In this document: positions 34,842-45,040 of the stretch, piece after piece | How the letters are laid out: every line of letters starts with the position of its first letter | Numbering within the stretch: position 1 is the first letter of the stretch | DNA from: Coprousia sp963931435 | GTDB taxonomy: Bacteria; Actinomycetota; Coriobacteriia; Coriobacteriales; Coriobacteriaceae | Direction: 5' to 3' | DNA: 64,000 nucleotides | Assembly: GCA_963931435.1 (NCBI GenBank) | Contig: OZ007012.1 | Coordinates: 1,488,001-1,552,000 of the forward strand | Notes under the pieces: generated by a model | Databases searched by the model: none | Told to the model about the DNA's origin: nothing | The model's input: only the letters and a program-made list of their open reading frames with translations | Made by a program: the position numbers and the translations under genes

Positions 34842-35378
34842 ATGAAGCAGCTCATCCTCATCCGCCACGGCAAGCCCGAGCCCGGCCGCGACGGCGAGCC
34901 CGACGCCCTGCGTGAGCTCACCCCGGCCGGCCGCGCCGCCCTTGCCGCGCCAACCGGCTTTGCGCACACGTTTGCCCAGATTGCGGCCGATGCCGCGGAG
35001 GCGGGGCTCGCGCTCTCCCCCGCCGAGGGCGCGCTCGAGCTCTGGGCGAGCCCCGCGGTCCGCGCCCAGCAAACGGCGCTCGAGGCCGCAGCCGCTCTCG
35101 AGCGCATCCACCAGCCCGTCACCGCACCGCAGACGTGCGAGGCGCTCTGGGAACAAGATGCGCAGGCCTTCTTGGCGGCACTCGCGGAAAGTGATGCCAC
35201 GACCGTCATCGCGGTGGGGCACATTCCCTTTATGAACCACCTGACCGACTTGCTCACGGGTGAGGAAGTCAGCTTCTCGCCCGGCGCCGCCGCGCTCGTA
35301 CTCGTTCCCGACCTTGTGGGCGAGGGAACGTCGGCGCTCATCTCGTTTGTCCCCGGGCCGGAGGTCGAGGACCGCTGA
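34842..35378 (+). CDS. histidine phosphatase (SixA-like)
   Basis: 178-residue phosphoglycerate-mutase-superfamily phosphatase. The catalytic RHG motif is in LILIRHGKPEPG, an Arg follows in ASPAVRAQQTALEAA, and the second His in VIAVGHIPFM. The short form resembles SixA, which dephosphorylates phosphohistidine proteins, but small-molecule substrates are equally possible. ATG 34842 follows TTTAGGAGG. It stands alone and converges with luxS. Confidence 0.88.
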   Translation: MKQLILIRHGKPEPGRDGEPDALRELTPAGRAALAAPTGFAHTFAQIAADAAEAGLALSPAEGALELWASPAVRAQQTALEAAAALERIHQPVTAPQTCEALWEQDAQAFLAALAESDATTVIAVGHIPFMNHLTDLLTGEEVSFSPGAAALVLVPDLVGEGTSALISFVPGPEVEDR

Positions 35379-35427
35379 CGACGCGGCCTGCGGGCGGGTC
35401 TGCCACGGGGCAGATCTCTGTGACACG

Positions 35428-35919
35428 CTAGGCGTAGGCCAGGTGCGCCTCGTCGATGCTGTCGAGCGTGCGCTCGAGGTAGCGCCGCGCCCACCACTGG
35501 GCGGCCGGCAGATTCTGGTCGAGGTAGTTGCCGCACTCCTCGGGCCGCGCACCGGGGATCTCGCCCGAGAACCCCGCCACGAACCCGAAGAGCCCGCGCA
35601 CGAGCGGCAGCACCTCGCGCGAGGCCACCTCGCCAAACACCACGAGGTAGAAGCCCGTGCGGCAGCCCATCGGCCCAAAGTAGACCACGCGCCTCGCCCA
35701 CGCGGGATCGTTGCGCACGTAGGTGGCGCCGAGGTGCTCGATGGTGTGGACCTCGGCCGTGTTCATGACGGGCTCCCGGTTGGGCGCCGTGAGGCGCAGG
35801 TCGAAGGTGGTGACGACCGCGCCCGTCGCCGGGTCGCGGTCCACGCGCGAGACGTAGACGCCCGGCTCCAGCGTGAGGTGGTCGACGGTAAAGCTCGCGA
35901 TCTTGTCCATGGTGTCCAT
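35428..35919 (-). CDS. luxS: S-ribosylhomocysteine lyase
   Basis: Metalloenzyme that splits S-ribosylhomocysteine into homocysteine and DPD, the precursor of the autoinducer AI-2, in the activated methyl cycle. 163 residues, the normal size. The metal-binding HTIEH (His58, Glu61, His62), Cys86 in GPMGCRTGFYL and the ligand Cys129 in EECGNYLDQNLP are all present. The open frame extends far upstream, but ATG 35919 behind GGAAGG gives the family start MDTMDKIASFTVDH. No pfs or metE neighbour is seen. A TATCAT -10-like hexamer lies about 145 bases upstream. Confidence 0.95.
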   Translation of the reverse strand: MDTMDKIASFTVDHLTLEPGVYVSRVDRDPATGAVVTTFDLRLTAPNREPVMNTAEVHTIEHLGATYVRNDPAWARRVVYFGPMGCRTGFYLVVFGEVASREVLPLVRGLFGFVAGFSGEIPGARPEECGNYLDQNLPAAQWWARRYLERTLDSIDEAHLAYA

Positions 35920-36475
35920 GCGGGTGCCTTCCTGGTTCCAGAGGTTGCGTGCAGCCGAGCGGGCGCGGGGCAAGGGGCAAGGGCCTTCCGGGCGCAATCC
36001 CAAGCCGCGTCGCCCGGGCCCCGCGCCCGAGGGCTGCAGCCCTCGCCAGCGCCATCGTGCTTGCCATGATACCGATTTGCCGGTCGAGCGCGCCGTGGCG
36101 ACGTTCGGATTCGCGGCGAAAACCAGGGTAGGTGGAAAGACATGGGAGGCACGCAGGCGGGCAACGGCTGCATCGTCCTTATTGACGACCTCGAGGGAGC
36201 GCTCGGCATCCTCGGGGTCGCGGGCAACGTGATGCACCCCGCGCGCAACGGGAACCCCGCCCCGAGCGCGGTCGCAGGCCGCCGAGCTCCGCGAGAAGCC
36301 CGGGCAATCCAGGCGCGAGCGGGATCCGCAGGCCGCTCCGCCTTCGTGGAATGTCCCTGCAGGCGCGCGAGTAGCCGCGCGGGCGCCGGGGCCATCCGCT
36401 ACACTGGTGCGAATGCCGGGACGAACCCCCATCTGCACGTGACGCCCCCGGCCCGCGAAGGGAGAAATCCAACCC
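35920..36475. other. divergent intergenic region between luxS and the DedA gene
   Basis: No gene is supported in these 556 GC-rich bases. On the minus strand the luxS leader holds the palindrome GAGGGCTGCAGCCCTC (near 36030) and a TATCAT hexamer near 36065. On the plus strand a TACACT at 36400-36405 is a likely -10 for the DedA gene. I could not fit the luxS leader to any SAM- or SAH-riboswitch consensus by eye. Confidence 0.4.
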
Positions 36476-37156
36476 ATGGAAGAGCTGTTCTTCAACTTCA
36501 TCAACCAGTTCGGCTACGTTGCCATCGGCGCGCTCATCTTTATCGAGAACGTCTTTCCGCCCATCCCGAGCGAGGTGATCCTGCCCCTCGGCGGCTTTTT
36601 CACCACCACGACCGACATGGTGCTGCCCGGCGTGATCATCGCCGCCACCTGCGGCTCGGTGCTCGGCGCGTTCATCCTCTACGGAATCGGCTGGGTGCTC
36701 TCGCGCGAGCGCCTCATGCGTTTCTTCAACACGCGCCCCATGCGCCTGCTCGGCTTTAAGGACACCGACATCGCGAGCGCCATCGACTGGTTCGACCGCA
36801 AGGGGCAGTTCACCGTGCTCATCTGCCGCTGCATCCCCGTGGTGCGGAGCCTCATCTCCATCCCGGCCGGCACCGCGCGCATGAATCCCGTCAAGTTCAC
36901 GCTCTTCACCCTCGTGGGCTCCGCCGTGTGGAACACGGTGCTCTGCTCGCTCGGCGCCGCGGCCGGCAGCGCATGGATGCAGGTGAGCGAGCAGGCCGAG
37001 TGGGTCTCGGACATCGTCAAGTACGTCATCATCGCGATCGTGGCGGTGGTCGCCGTGTTCTGGATCGTCAAGCGCATCATCCCCAACCTGCGCCAGGAGC
37101 GCAACACCGCCAAGGACACATCGGAGACGGACCACGCGCCCAAGCACATGCGCTAA
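36476..37156 (+). CDS. DedA-family membrane protein
   Basis: 226-residue polytopic protein of the DedA/VTT superfamily, related to lipid scramblases and involved in envelope lipid recycling. Hallmarks are FIENVFPPIPSEVILPLGGF with its conserved Glu and Pro, the CGSVLGAFILYGIGW segment and RCIPVVRSLISIPAGTARMN with the conserved Arg residues. A basic C-terminal tail follows the last helix. Start at ATG 36476 behind GAAGGGAG. It is a lone gene converging with a Cof-type phosphatase gene. Confidence 0.92.
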   Translation: MEELFFNFINQFGYVAIGALIFIENVFPPIPSEVILPLGGFFTTTTDMVLPGVIIAATCGSVLGAFILYGIGWVLSRERLMRFFNTRPMRLLGFKDTDIASAIDWFDRKGQFTVLICRCIPVVRSLISIPAGTARMNPVKFTLFTLVGSAVWNTVLCSLGAAAGSAWMQVSEQAEWVSDIVKYVIIAIVAVVAVFWIVKRIIPNLRQERNTAKDTSETDHAPKHMR

Positions 37157-37185
37157 AGGGGCGCCCAAGCGCCTGAGCATCGGAT

Positions 37186-37226
37186 GAGACGCGCCGTCTG
37201 CGGCTGGATCGCAGGCGGCGCGTCCC
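37186..37226. terminator. hairpin between convergent DedA and Cof genes
   Basis: A 17-base arm (37186-37202) pairs with 37210-37226, apart from two G-T type mismatches, around a 7-base loop. It lies 30 bases after the DedA stop, in a convergent gap, and probably ends both transcripts. Confidence 0.5.
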
Positions 37227-37340
37227 ATCTATCGCCACCGGGAGCCCGCGACGGCAGGCGATGCGGACAACGCCGGCGGATAGCCGGCAGCGGGCGCCGG
37301 GTGCTGAGGCGGGCGCCCCCTCCTCAGCGCGGGCGCGCCC

Positions 37341-38108
37341 CTACCACAGCCCGAGGCGCTCGCAGGCGTTCCAGATGCCGTCGGCGTCCACGTCGTCGGT
37401 GACGAGCGTCGCGCGCGCCTTCACGCTGTCCCACGCGTTGCCCATGGCGATGCTCGTGCCCACGGCCTCGAACATGCTGATATCGTTCTCGCCGTCGCCG
37501 AACGCGACCGCCTCCTCCGGCGCGATCCCGAACCGCTCCAGCACCGCCGCCACGCCTGCCGCCTTGCCGCCCTGGGCGGGCACCACGTCGCAGAACAGAT
37601 TGGTCCAACGGGTCGTCTTGACCGAACTCGTCGCGTCGAGCAGGATGCGGTCGTCCTCGGGCTCGAAGAACGCGCAGAACTGGTAGACGGGTGCATCGAG
37701 GGCGCGCTGGATGTCGTCGGCGGTGTAGACGAGCCCCGCCGTGCGGGCGGTCTCGAGCACGCGCGGGGAGAGCTCGCTGGCGAAGGCGCGCTCGCGCTGC
37801 AGCACCAGCACGTCGTAGAGGCCCTCCTCGACCTGCCGCACCACGGCGCGCACGTCGGCCGGGTCGATGGGATTCGAGCGGAACACGCCCGCGTCGTCGA
37901 AGCACAGCTGGCCGTTCAAGGTGATGTAGGCGTCGAAGCCCGTCGCGATGCAGGGTGGCAGTTGGTAGGAGGGGCGCCCCGAGGACACCACGCAGCGCAC
38001 GCCGCGCTCGCGCAGCGCCGCGAGCGCCCGCACGGTCGAGTCGGGCATGCGGTGGGTCTTGAAGCTCAAGAGCGTGCCATCGATATCGAAAAACGCGGCC
38101 TTGATCAT
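37341..38108 (-). CDS. Cof-type HAD phosphatase
   Basis: 255-residue haloacid-dehalogenase phosphatase of the Cof (C2-cap) subfamily. Motif I FFDIDGTLLSF, motif II SSGRPSYQ, the Lys region GGKAAGVAAVLERFGI and motif IV GDGENDISMFEAVG are intact. Such enzymes act on sugar phosphates, FMN or pyridoxal phosphate. ATG 38108 follows AAGGGAG and gives the usual family start MIKAAFFDIDG; the upstream extension lacks a ribosome site. Divergent from the ABC-F gene. Confidence 0.9.
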   Translation of the reverse strand: MIKAAFFDIDGTLLSFKTHRMPDSTVRALAALRERGVRCVVSSGRPSYQLPPCIATGFDAYITLNGQLCFDDAGVFRSNPIDPADVRAVVRQVEEGLYDVLVLQRERAFASELSPRVLETARTAGLVYTADDIQRALDAPVYQFCAFFEPEDDRILLDATSSVKTTRWTNLFCDVVPAQGGKAAGVAAVLERFGIAPEEAVAFGDGENDISMFEAVGTSIAMGNAWDSVKARATLVTDDVDADGIWNACERLGLW

Positions 38109-38360
38109 GAGCGTCGATCTCCCTTCGAGACAGGTTGCCGGCAGCACGACGGGGCGCGAGGCAGATGAGGGTGCGGATACCCGCGTTCGCAGGGACGCGC
38201 GCCGTCGCCTCCCCTATTCTACGGAAACAGTCCCGGCGGTGGCGAGGCCGGCGGGAGCGTCATGCAACCGCCATCGCGCTCTGCTAGGATGCTGGGGTAC
38301 CGCGATGTTTCCGGGCCGCGCCGCGCTGGCAGGCGCCGCCCTCTTTTGGAAAGGCGCACC

Positions 38361-40349
<1,989 letters not shown>

Positions 40350-40466
40350 ATGCCGCATGCGCATGATTGGACTGTCCCTGCCGCACGGCGCGGCAGGGAC
40401 GAGACGCCCCGCAGGCGCTTGCAGGTGCCTCTCGGGCACCATCCATGAAGGAAGGGGGCGAACGCC

Positions 40467-40826
40467 ATGCAGATTCCCATCCACACCCTGAGCCGCGCCG
40501 AGCGGGCGCGGCTGGAAGCCGGCACGATGAGCGATGTCCAGATCACGGCGCTCTTCGGCGCCATCGAACGCAGCCACCGCGCCCGGGTGCGCGCCTATCG
40601 CCGTGTCTGCCTGTTCGTCGTCATTCTCTCGGTCGCGCTGCTGGCGATGACGGTAGCGACTGTTGGCCCTACGCCCGCGATCCTTTTCACCTGCGCCGTC
40701 ATCGCCGCCCTCGACCTCGTGATCCTCATCGCCGTCTGGTATCTGGCCATCGACATCTTCCGACGGCAGTTCAACGCCGCCCTCATGAAGGGCCACCCCG
40801 CCTTCGCCAGCCGGCATCAGCTCTAG
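40467..40826 (+). CDS. small two-helix membrane protein
   Basis: 119-residue protein with a charged N-terminal helix (TLSRAERARLEAGTMSDVQI), two membrane helices (VCLFVVILSVALLAMTVATV and AILFTCAVIAALDLVILIAV) and a short basic tail. I do not recognise the family. ATG 40467 is preceded by GAAGGAAGGGGG. It follows the ABC-F gene by 117 bases on the same strand. Confidence 0.7.
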   Translation: MQIPIHTLSRAERARLEAGTMSDVQITALFGAIERSHRARVRAYRRVCLFVVILSVALLAMTVATVGPTPAILFTCAVIAALDLVILIAVWYLAIDIFRRQFNAALMKGHPAFASRHQL

Positions 40827-41103
40827 GCAGAAGGGCGGACGATCTGGGACTATAGTTTGTATCCAACCTCTGATTCTTACAAAAAGAAATATTTAGATTA
40901 AATGAGTGCACAACGCCATCAGCTCTACGCCGCGCGTGATCTGGAGCCTGGCTCCGAATTGCCAGTTACACACTCGACAACAAGCTACGGCCTTTCCAGG
41001 TGCCGCAGATTCGCCTGAAAGAGGAGGGCATAGGCCTTTGGGCCATGCCCGACGATTGAAGGCGAAGGTGCGGTGCCTGGGAAGGCCACTCAGGTTAGGA
41101 AGA

Positions 41104-41943
41104 CTACGAGAACATGCCCGTCAGGTAGTCGTTCAGTCGCTTGTCCTTGGGGCGCTGGAAGATCTGGTTGGTCTCGCCGTACTCCACCATGTCGCCCATG
41201 TAGAAGAAGGCGGTGCGGTTGGACACGCGCGAGGCCTGCTCCATGTTGTGCGTCACGATGATGATGGCGCGATCCTTGACGATGGAGTTCATGAGGTCCT
41301 CGATGGCGAGCGTCGAGATGGGGTCGAGCGCCGAGCACGGCTCGTCGAACAAGATCACATCCGGGTGCATGGCGAGCGTGCGCGCGATGCACAGGCGCTG
41401 CTGCTGGCCACCGGAGAGCGCGAAGGCGCTCTGATCGAGCTTGTCCTTCACTTCATCCCACAAAGCCGCGCCGCGCAGGGACTCCTCCACCATCTGGTCG
41501 AGCACCGCCTTGTCGCGGATGCCGTGGCGCTTGGGCGCGAAGGTGATGTTCTCGCGGATGGACTTGTGGAACGGGTTGGGCTGCTGGAACACCATGCCGA
41601 TGGACTTGCGCAGCTCGTAGAGGTTCTCGGTCTTGGTGTTGATGTTGTGCCCGTCGTAGATGATCTCGCCCTCCACGCGGCAGCCGCGAATCTCGCGGTT
41701 CATGAGGTTCAGGCTGCGCAGGAAGGTGGATTTGCCGCAGCCGGAGGGGCCAATGAGCGCCGTGATCTCGTTCTTATGGAACGCGAGCGAGGTGTCGTGC
41801 AGGGCGTGATGGTCGCCGTAGTAGACGTTGACATCGTGCGTCTCGAGCATGACCTCGTCTGAGACGGCCACGCCGGTGGTGCGCTTGCCCGCGTGCTCGC
41901 TCGAGTCAACGCTCTTCAAAAACGCGTCGGTGGTGTTGCTCAT
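41104..41943 (-). CDS. pstB: phosphate ABC transporter ATP-binding protein
   Basis: ATPase subunit of the high-affinity phosphate importer. 279 residues: Walker A GPSGCGKSTFLRSLNLMN, the PstB-typical VFQQPNPFHKSIRENI, signature ALSGGQQQRLCIARTLA, Walker B VILFDEPCSALDP and HNMEQASRVSNRTAFF. It overlaps pstA by 4 bases and is the last gene of the operon. No phoU follows inside the window. Confidence 0.96.
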   Translation of the reverse strand: MSNTTDAFLKSVDSSEHAGKRTTGVAVSDEVMLETHDVNVYYGDHHALHDTSLAFHKNEITALIGPSGCGKSTFLRSLNLMNREIRGCRVEGEIIYDGHNINTKTENLYELRKSIGMVFQQPNPFHKSIRENITFAPKRHGIRDKAVLDQMVEESLRGAALWDEVKDKLDQSAFALSGGQQQRLCIARTLAMHPDVILFDEPCSALDPISTLAIEDLMNSIVKDRAIIIVTHNMEQASRVSNRTAFFYMGDMVEYGETNQIFQRPKDKRLNDYLTGMFS

Positions 41944-42866
41944 TCGGCGGTCATCCTCCTTGCCAGGGCCTTGCCGGCGATACGGGAAAGCACGTTGAAC
42001 AGCAGCACGCAGATCATGAGGACCGCCGCGGTACCCCAGACGATGTGCTGGGCCTCGGGTGAGCCCTCGCCGTAGATCTTGTAGATGTGCACGGCGAGCG
42101 ACTCGCCGGGACGGAAGATGTTCCACGCGCACGTGGGGCTCGCGAAGTTGAACGAGAGGAAGTTGAGGCGCGCCGGGCTCGACATACCCGAGGTAAACAG
42201 CAGCGCCGCCGCCTCGCCGAACACGCGGCCGGCGGAAAGCACGATGCCCGTCACGATGGCCGGCATGGCCGCGGGGATGAGCACGTGGATGGTGGTCTCC
42301 CAGCGGGTGAGGCCCATGGCCAGGCACGCGTCACGCTGGCTGGCGGGCACGTCTTCGAGCGCCTGCTGGATGACGCGCGTCAAGATGGGGATGTTGAACA
42401 TCGTGAGCGCGATGGCGCCCGAGATGAGCGAGTAGCCCCAGCCGAAGTTCACGGAGAACATGAGGAAGCCGAACATGCCCACCACGATCGACGGCAGCGA
42501 AGACAGGGTCTCGATGGCGGTCGACGCGATCTTGGTGATGGGACCCTCGGGCGCGTACTCAACCAGGAACACTGCGCCGCCCAGCGAGATGGGCACCGAG
42601 ATGACGAGCGTCAGGATGAGCAGATAGAACGAATCGAAGAGCTGGTAGGCGATACCGCCCTCGGTACCGTTGGAGCGACTGGCCTCGGTAAGGAAGCCGG
42701 GCTGGAAGAGCTGACCGACGCCCTGCGCCAGGATGTAGACGACCATGGCGACCACGATGAGCATGACGACGCCCACGATCGCGGCCAAGATGCCGGTAGC
42801 GGCCTTGTCGTTGCGCATGGAGCGCTTGATGCGCGCCTCCTGCTGCGCGGTGGTTACGCTAGCCAC
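41940..42866 (-). CDS. pstA: phosphate ABC transporter permease PstA
   Basis: 308-residue membrane permease. It has about six hydrophobic segments and the binding-protein-dependent transport signature with EDVPASQRDACLAMGLTRWE. LSSLPSIVVGMFGFLMF and GRVFGEAAALLFTSG are typical of PstA. GTG 42866 is the start; it overlaps the end of pstC by 8 bases. Confidence 0.95.
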   Translation of the reverse strand: MASVTTAQQEARIKRSMRNDKAATGILAAIVGVVMLIVVAMVVYILAQGVGQLFQPGFLTEASRSNGTEGGIAYQLFDSFYLLILTLVISVPISLGGAVFLVEYAPEGPITKIASTAIETLSSLPSIVVGMFGFLMFSVNFGWGYSLISGAIALTMFNIPILTRVIQQALEDVPASQRDACLAMGLTRWETTIHVLIPAAMPAIVTGIVLSAGRVFGEAAALLFTSGMSSPARLNFLSFNFASPTCAWNIFRPGESLAVHIYKIYGEGSPEAQHIVWGTAAVLMICVLLFNVLSRIAGKALARRMTAE

Positions 42867-43770
42867 GAGCCTTCGCCCCCTTCGCGCCGATGAGATGGAT
42901 GATCATGATGAAGATGAGCGACATGCCCATGAGCAGCAGGCCGAGCGTCCACAGCGCGTCGTTCTCCACCGAACCGGTGGCGTAGACCGCCATGGAGGTG
43001 GTGAGCGTGGTGGTGATGGTGGACGCCGAATCGAGCAGCCCCGCCGGCATGGCCTCCACGCCGCCGATAACCATGCGCACCGCGAGCGTCTCGCCGAAGG
43101 CGCGGGTCATGCCCAGGATGACCGCCGTCATAAGCGACGGGGTGGCGGACTTGAGCACCACGTGCCAGATGGTCTGCCAGCGCGTGTAGCCGAGCGCGAG
43201 CGAACCCTCGCGGTAGCCCTGCGGCACGGCGCGCAGCGCGTCGATGGAGAGCGTGGTCACCGTGGGCAGGATCATGAGGGCGAGCACGATCGAGCCCGGC
43301 AGGATGCCCAGGCCCAGCTCCACGTTGAAGATGGCGCGGATCGCCTGCACGATCACATGGAAGCCGATGAGGCCGAACACGACCGAGGGAATACCCACCA
43401 GAAGCTCGATGAGCGGCTGGAAGTACTTCTGGCCGAACTTGGGCGAGATCTCGACCACATAGATGGCCGCGCCGATGGCAATGGGCACGGCGATCACGGT
43501 GGAGATGATGGTCACCGCGAACGAGGTCACGATGAGCGGCAGCGCGCCGGTGAAGGGCAGGCCCGTGGCCTCGTTGGTCATCGCGAGGTTCCACTTGGTA
43601 CCCGTGAAGAACTCTGCAATATCAACGCCATCCTTGAAGAAGGTGGAGAGCCCGCGCTGCGCGACCATGAAGATGAGCGCCACAACAACAAGTGTCACGA
43701 GCGCAACGCACGCGCCCGTGACACTGAGACCTACCTTCTCAAGGCTGCGTTTCGGCATCTGTTTTGCCAT
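42859..43770 (-). CDS. pstC: phosphate ABC transporter permease PstC
   Basis: 303-residue membrane permease partner of PstA. Family features are FFTGTKWNLAMTNEATGLPF, LVGIPSVVFGLIGFHVIV, ALRAVPQGYREGSLALGYTR (the EAA loop) and TRAFGETLAVRMVIGG. ATG 43770 follows AAAGG. It lies 54 bases downstream of pstS. Confidence 0.95.
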   Translation of the reverse strand: MAKQMPKRSLEKVGLSVTGACVALVTLVVVALIFMVAQRGLSTFFKDGVDIAEFFTGTKWNLAMTNEATGLPFTGALPLIVTSFAVTIISTVIAVPIAIGAAIYVVEISPKFGQKYFQPLIELLVGIPSVVFGLIGFHVIVQAIRAIFNVELGLGILPGSIVLALMILPTVTTLSIDALRAVPQGYREGSLALGYTRWQTIWHVVLKSATPSLMTAVILGMTRAFGETLAVRMVIGGVEAMPAGLLDSASTITTTLTTSMAVYATGSVENDALWTLGLLLMGMSLIFIMIIHLIGAKGAKARG

Positions 43771-43824
43771 AACGCACCTTTCGAGACGTATTACGTACAG
43801 GCGGAGTAATCGAGAGAAGCGGGA

Positions 43825-44754
43825 TTACTTCTCGGTGACGTTACCCTCGGCGTCCTTCACCACGGTCATGCTGGACACGGGAATGAAGCCCTGCTCCTCA
43901 ACAAGGGAGCCCTGAACCGCGTCGGAGAGCATGTACTCGAGGAAGGCCTTGGTGACCTCGTCGGCGTCCTCCTGGCAGTACATGTGCTCGGTCGCCCAAA
44001 TGACGAAGGAGTTGTCGGTGACGTTCTCGCTCGTGGGCTCGACGCCGTTCACCTTGATGGCCGTGAACTTGGTGTCATCGAAGTGCGAGAAGTCGAGGTA
44101 GGAGATGGCGTTGTCGGTGGAGCCCATCTGGGTCTGCACGTCGCCGGACTTGTCGAGCTCGGCCTCACCGGCGAAATCGGGAATCTCGTCGCCGAAGACG
44201 GCGGCCTCGAAGGTGGCGCGGGTGCCGGAGCCGGCCTTGCGGTTGAGGACGTGGATCTCGGCGTCCTCGCCGCCCACCTCGGACCAGTTCGTGATCTGGC
44301 CGGAGAAGATGCCGGCGAGTTGCTCCAGGGACAGGTCGTCCACGGTCACGTTCTTCGAGACCACGGGACCCATGCCTACGACGGCGACCTCATGGTCGAC
44401 GAGGGTCTCGCACTGCTCGGGCTCGAGCTTGGTCTCGGCGAACACATCGGAGTTGCCGATGTTCACGGTACCGTCGGCCACGGCGGTGAGGCCGGTGCCC
44501 GAACCGTTGCCGGAGCCGGTGATGGAGACGTCGGGGTTCTCGATCATGAACTGCTCGGCGGCAGCCTCGACGAGAGCCTGGAACGAGGAGGCGCCATCAT
44601 AGGTGACGCTGCCGGTCAGCGTGGAGCCGGCGGCGGGAGCGGAGCCCTCGGCAGCGGGGGCAGCACCGCAGCCAGCGAGGCCGAGGCCGGCGAAGGCGGC
44701 CACGCCACCGGCGAGACCGATAAACGAGCGACGAGAGCAAGCGATGTCGAACAT
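43825..44754 (-). CDS. pstS: phosphate-binding lipoprotein
   Basis: 309-residue phosphate-binding protein of the Pst importer. The N terminus has SRRSFIGLAGGVAAFAGLGL then the lipobox LAGCG, so it is lipid-anchored, possibly exported by Tat. The mature part has GSVTYDGASSFQALVEAAAE, SGNGSGTGLTAV, GNSDVFAETK and LNRKAGSGTRATFEAAVFG, which carry the phosphate-contacting Ser, Asp and Arg residues. ATG 44754 follows AAAGGAG. The first gene of the operon, behind repeated TTACTC elements. Confidence 0.95.
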   Translation of the reverse strand: MFDIACSRRSFIGLAGGVAAFAGLGLAGCGAAPAAEGSAPAAGSTLTGSVTYDGASSFQALVEAAAEQFMIENPDVSITGSGNGSGTGLTAVADGTVNIGNSDVFAETKLEPEQCETLVDHEVAVVGMGPVVSKNVTVDDLSLEQLAGIFSGQITNWSEVGGEDAEIHVLNRKAGSGTRATFEAAVFGDEIPDFAGEAELDKSGDVQTQMGSTDNAISYLDFSHFDDTKFTAIKVNGVEPTSENVTDNSFVIWATEHMYCQEDADEVTKAFLEYMLSDAVQGSLVEEQGFIPVSSMTVVKDAEGNVTEK

Positions 44755-44872
44755 GGTTCTCCTTTCGCGAATGATGCATTCGCAAGACCCTGCGGGCGCT
44801 TGAAGCTCGCCCGCGTTTCGACTTCGTACTCTATCGCGCGCCTGCGGCGGTTCCCCGCTCGACGGCAGCTTA

Positions 44873-44930
44873 TTACTCTGTTCTGACCAACCATTACTCG
44901 CTGATGGCGTCGAATTTACTCGGTGTTTAC
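44873..44930 (-). promoter_or_regulatory. PHO-box-like repeats upstream of pstS
   Basis: TTACTC (GAGTAA on the coding strand) occurs at 44873, 44894 and 44916, that is every 21-22 bases, and a related TTTAC follows about 11 bases later. The spacing of two helical turns, the position before pstS and a TAGAGT -10-like element near 44827 without a -35 fit activator-dependent (PhoP-like) control. Confidence 0.55.
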
Positions 44931-44959
44931 ATTCCCGGGTGCGCGACCTGGCGAACGCG

Positions 44960-44994
44960 AAGACCCCGCCTCCGGCGCGAGGCCGAAGGCGGGG
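44960..44994 (-). terminator. hairpin terminator of the pepV-like gene
   Basis: GACCCCGCCT at 44960-44969 pairs with AGGCGGGGTC at 44985-44994, about 47 bases past the dipeptidase stop on the minus strand. It separates that gene from pstS. Confidence 0.6.
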
Positions 44995-45040
44995 TCGGAT
45001 GCCGGGAAGACCCATCGGACATGCGTCCGCGACCGCGTCG

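Noticed and set aside
35920..36065. SAM or SAH riboswitch in the luxS leader
   Set aside because: The leader is long and GC-rich with a palindrome, but I could not match any conserved riboswitch core.
44873..44930. Possible CRISPR-like repeats before pstS
   Set aside because: Only 6-base repeats at 21-22 base spacing; they fit regulator boxes, not an array. No CRISPR array or cas gene is in the window.
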